Below are positions 6,092-7,613 of a stretch of DNA of 7,613 bases, piece by piece. The stretch's first letter is position 1. Each line of letters starts with the position of its first letter. The DNA is from Actinomycetes bacterium (lineage in GTDB: Bacteria; Actinomycetota; Acidimicrobiia; Acidimicrobiales; Palsa-688), in assembly GCA_021827285.1 (NCBI GenBank), contig JAKAWM010000128.1, positions 1-7,613 of the forward strand. Reading direction: 5' to 3'. The position numbers and the translations under genes were made by a program. The notes below the pieces were generated by a model. That model did no database searches. It saw nothing but the letters and a program-made list of their open reading frames with translations, and had not been told where the DNA came from.

Positions 6092-6940
6092 TTATAAGAG
6101 GCTGCCGTCATGGCCTACACCTCCTCTCGTCGGGCCCGACGCGGGCCTAGCCGAGCTGGCAGCTCGCCCGGTGACATTGCCATGAGCGGGCCGGAGGAGG
6201 CTCGCCTCGAAACGGTAGCGGTCCCCCGGGTAGGAGGACCAGTGCCGCTCGAAGACATTGCCGTCCTGGTCAAAGGTAATCTGGGTGGCCTGCAGCAGGG
6301 GCGAGCCAGGTGCCACGTCCAGCAGTTCCGCCTCGGCGTCGCTGGCAGCCCGAGCCTCCACCACATAATCGGCTCTCGCTGCTACCAGGCCCCACCGCTC
6401 CTCGAGGAAGCGGTAAAGCGAGAGTTGCGTAAGGTCGACAGAGCCTAGCGCCTCCGCCAAGCCGTCTATCCGAGCCAGTGCAAAATGGCTCCGCTGGAGC
6501 ACCACCGGCACGGAGTCCATGAACCGCAGCCGCTCGAGTACCAATAGACGAGAACCGGGCGCCACGCACAGTGTGTCCGCCTCGTCAAGCGACGCCGGGC
6601 GAGTCTCCAGGTTGAGGACCTTGGCGCTCGGTACGAGCCCTCGCCCTTCCGCCAACTCGCTGAAGCTGAGGAGAGCGTTCGGTGGTTCGCTCAAAGGTTC
6701 GCGCGCGACATACCAGCCGCGGCCCCATGAGGCTCTGAGCTGGCCGTTCTCGGCCAGCGTGGACAATGCCCTTCGCAACGTGACCCTGCTAACTGAAAAG
6801 TGCGCGCACAACTCCCGCTCGGTGGGTAAACGCCCCCTCAGCTGTCCTTGGTCGATCTGGGCCCTCAGCACCGAAGCTACCTGCATGAACTTGGGCCAGG
6901 TGGCAGACACCCCTTCCTCGTACCTGGCCGGCGCAACCAT
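6092..6940 (-). CDS. GntR/HutC-family transcriptional regulator with UTRA ligand domain (DasR/NagR-like)
   Basis: DNA-binding repressor, 282 aa, first gene of the cluster. A winged helix-turn-helix covers about residues 15-79, including LPTERELCAHFSVSRVTLRR (38-57), the GntR recognition region with the SRxTxRxAL pattern, then wing GRGWYV (73-78). The UTRA effector domain spans about 88-247: NALLSFSELAEGRG (88-101), the DSVPVVLQRSHF strand (142-153), SLYRFLEERWGL (174-185), and the closing segment QATQITFDQDGNVFERHWSS (217-236). DasR and NagR, with this architecture, bind GlcN-6-P or GlcNAc-6-P. The ATG at 6940 has AGGA (6952-6949) 8 nt upstream; a GTG at 6967 would add nine residues but lacks a good ribosome site and would lie close to the predicted start of transcription. 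The loop before LPTER is about two residues shorter than usual (the PGD of PGDRLPSER is reduced). The last ~32 residues form a Gly/Ala/Ser/Arg-rich tail outside the domain. A dre-like operator in its own promoter points to autoregulation. Confidence 0.92.
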   Translation of the reverse strand: MVAPARYEEGVSATWPKFMQVASVLRAQIDQGQLRGRLPTERELCAHFSVSRVTLRRALSTLAENGQLRASWGRGWYVAREPLSEPPNALLSFSELAEGRGLVPSAKVLNLETRPASLDEADTLCVAPGSRLLVLERLRFMDSVPVVLQRSHFALARIDGLAEALGSVDLTQLSLYRFLEERWGLVAARADYVVEARAASDAEAELLDVAPGSPLLQATQITFDQDGNVFERHWSSYPGDRYRFEASLLRPAHGNVTGRAASSARPASGPTRGGVGHDGSLL

Positions 6941-6963
6941 GGATCTGATCCTACCACTACGAT

Positions 6964-6981
6964 CCACTTCGTCGCAAGTGG
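6964..6981. repeat. Inverted repeat CCACTT-N6-AAGTGG at the transcription start region
   Basis: CCACTT at 6964-6969 and AAGTGG at 6976-6981 form a 6-bp inverted repeat with a 6-bp spacer, sharing its right arm with the dre-like operator. It could be an additional operator arrangement of AGTGG half-sites or a small 5'-end hairpin; the predicted transcription start lies within it. Confidence 0.35.
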
Positions 6982-6992
6982 TCTAGAAAACT
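6977..6992. promoter_or_regulatory. dre-like operator (DasR/NagR-type GntR binding site)
   Basis: The 16 bases AGTGGTCTAGAAAACT match the DasR responsive element AGTGGTCTAGACCACT at 14 of 16 positions; only the CC of the second half-site is changed to AA. One half-site and the central CTAG are perfect. The site overlaps the predicted -10, the expected place for a repressor. With a GntR/UTRA gene starting 37 bp downstream, this is most simply that protein's own operator. Confidence 0.68.
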
Positions 6993-7009
6993 GAGACCAT
7001 TAATGTCAA
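6980..7009 (-). promoter_or_regulatory. Promoter of the regulator/operon (TTGACA -35, TAGACC -10)
   Basis: A perfect TTGACA at 7009-7004 is followed after 18 nt by TAGACC (6985-6980), a TANANN-type -10 that is weak but has the key T and A positions. Transcription would start near 6973, giving a leader of about 30 nt to the ATG at 6940. No competing promoter of this quality is seen elsewhere in the intergenic DNA, so it may drive the whole minus-strand cluster. Confidence 0.6.
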
Positions 7010-7018
7010 CGTTGCACA

Positions 7019-7034
7019 AGTGGTCAGGGACACC
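7019..7034. promoter_or_regulatory. Second, partial dre-like site upstream of the -35
   Basis: AGTGGTCAGGGACACC matches the 16-bp dre consensus at 11 positions, with a perfect first half (AGTGGTC). The 9-bp core CAAGTGGTC is a direct repeat of the same core at the main site. The two sites are exactly 42 bp apart, about four helical turns, so they face the same side of the DNA. They flank the -35 box, an arrangement suited to cooperative repressor binding. Confidence 0.38.
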
Positions 7035-7044
7035 TTCAGCTCGC

Positions 7045-7287
7045 CTACAGGTCCGGGGGCAGGGACACAACCTTTGAGCGAATCGGTGCAAGCAAAAGAC
7101 GCCCTAGGCTCCGGACCGAAGATGAGCGCCCAAGCCAGCATCGTGTCGCCCATTGGCTGACAGCCGCAGCGAGGCTGTGACGAGGCTCTCGGCAAGGGGC
7201 CGGGAGCTCCCTTAGCAGGTCAGGGCTCGCTTTGGCTACGAGGTCGTCGAGGACCTCGGGAAGGTGCAGACTGTTCTTCACGGCCAT
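7045..7287 (-). pseudogene. Remnant of an IS256-family transposase (N-terminus only)
   Basis: The ATG at 7287 has a perfect AAAGGAGG (7301-7294) 6 nt upstream. The first residues, MAVKNSLHLPEVLDDLVAKA followed by SPDLLREL, resemble the conserved N-terminus of actinobacterial IS256 (mutator-type) transposases. After about residue 28 (near 7204) the reading frame becomes an unrelated Arg/Pro/Ser-rich stretch and stops at residue 80, where a full transposase would be about 400 aa. Neither other frame restores the expected RNGYR or AVPKLR motifs, so this is a deletion or rearrangement rather than a simple frameshift. The recognition is from memory of the family and only the first ~28 codons are convincing. 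Confidence 0.5.
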
Positions 7288-7295
7288 CGTGTTCC

Positions 7296-7328
7296 TCCTT
7301 TGACCTGGTTGGTTGCCTCTTCAAAGGA
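7296..7328 (-). promoter_or_regulatory. Hairpin masking the transposase ribosome binding site
   Basis: On the coding strand TCCTTTGA (7328-7321) and TCAAAGGA (7303-7296) are perfect reverse complements separated by 17 nt. The 3' arm contains most of the AAAGGAGG ribosome site of the transposase remnant. Such stems are known upstream of transposases, where they limit expression from read-through transcripts. Confidence 0.45.
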
Positions 7329-7613
7329 CCATGCGGTGGCCGCCCGAGTTGGTGCCCCCCCCGCCAGCAGCCGGGTTGGCGGATGTTATAGAACTCGCTG
7401 AATGATCACGGCCGGGTGAGAGAGCGGCACTGAAATTGGTGACAAACCGTGGTCATGGTGGCAGTTGCTGCCCCAGAGCTGGGCGAAGGTATCGTCGTAC
7501 TCAGCGGCCTGCCGGTTGCGTTCACAACCTCTTGGCCGCGAGGCTGCAACACGAACACGCCCTTCCCCCCAGTGCCTTGGGCGGGCGATTATCAAGAGGT
7601 GGTCTTTTGTGCT
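7329..7613. other. Stretch without a recognisable gene
   Basis: Both strands were read. A minus-strand frame open from the window edge to 7386 and a plus-strand frame open from about 7450 to the edge exist, but neither has a ribosome site or a motif I recognise. The stretch contains a run of eight or more C (about 7355-7363) and no clear terminator. It may be the upstream flank of the transposase remnant or decayed coding DNA. Confidence 0.5.

Noticed and set aside
7386..7613. Minus-strand frame open to the window edge as a gene end
   Set aside because: No recognisable motif, unusual His/Arg-rich composition, and a competing open frame on the other strand; not enough to call a gene.
1..7613. 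tRNA, rRNA or CRISPR array
   Set aside because: No cloverleaf, rRNA-like stretch, or regularly spaced repeats were seen on either strand.

Overview
The window carries one catabolic gene cluster, all on the minus strand, for uptake and breakdown of a carbohydrate, most likely an amino sugar or an amino-sugar glycoside. The DNA is fairly GC-rich. Most genes have strong AAAGGAGG-type ribosome binding sites. The regulator and its operator resemble the DasR/NagR (GntR/HutC) amino-sugar system of Gram-positive bacteria, and an ABC sugar transporter appears without its own ATPase. Together these suggest a high-GC Gram-positive, probably an actinobacterium; the exact lineage cannot be read from this stretch.

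Layout in transcription order (right to left). 7613-7329: no recognisable gene. 7328-7045: the start of an IS256-type transposase that quickly loses similarity, with a hairpin covering its ribosome binding site. 7034-6941: a compact control region with a TTGACA -35 box, a -10 overlapped by a 14/16 match to the DasR operator (dre), and a second partial site exactly 42 bp upstream. 6940-6092: GntR/UTRA repressor. 5985-4687: NAD-dependent glycosidase of the GH4 type. 4690-3614: BadF/BadG-type sugar kinase, related to GlcNAc/GlcN kinases. 3535-2495: double-SIS-domain sugar-phosphate isomerase/deaminase-like protein. 2355-1039: secreted sugar-binding protein preceded by an unusual A-rich leader. 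1058-81: first permease. 88-1: start of the second permease, cut by the window edge.

Proposed working order (inference): the binding protein and two permeases import an unphosphorylated glycoside, the GH4-type enzyme splits it, the BadF-type kinase phosphorylates the amino sugar, and the SIS protein isomerises or deaminates the phosphosugar into glycolysis. The UTRA repressor, released by a phosphosugar, would control itself and the operon. No ATPase, deacetylase (NagA) or aldolase is visible here. The ATPase is presumably a shared MsiK-type protein encoded elsewhere. The substrate is not proven. The main interest is this non-canonical enzyme set (GH4 + BadF kinase + SIS) placed under a dre-like operator.
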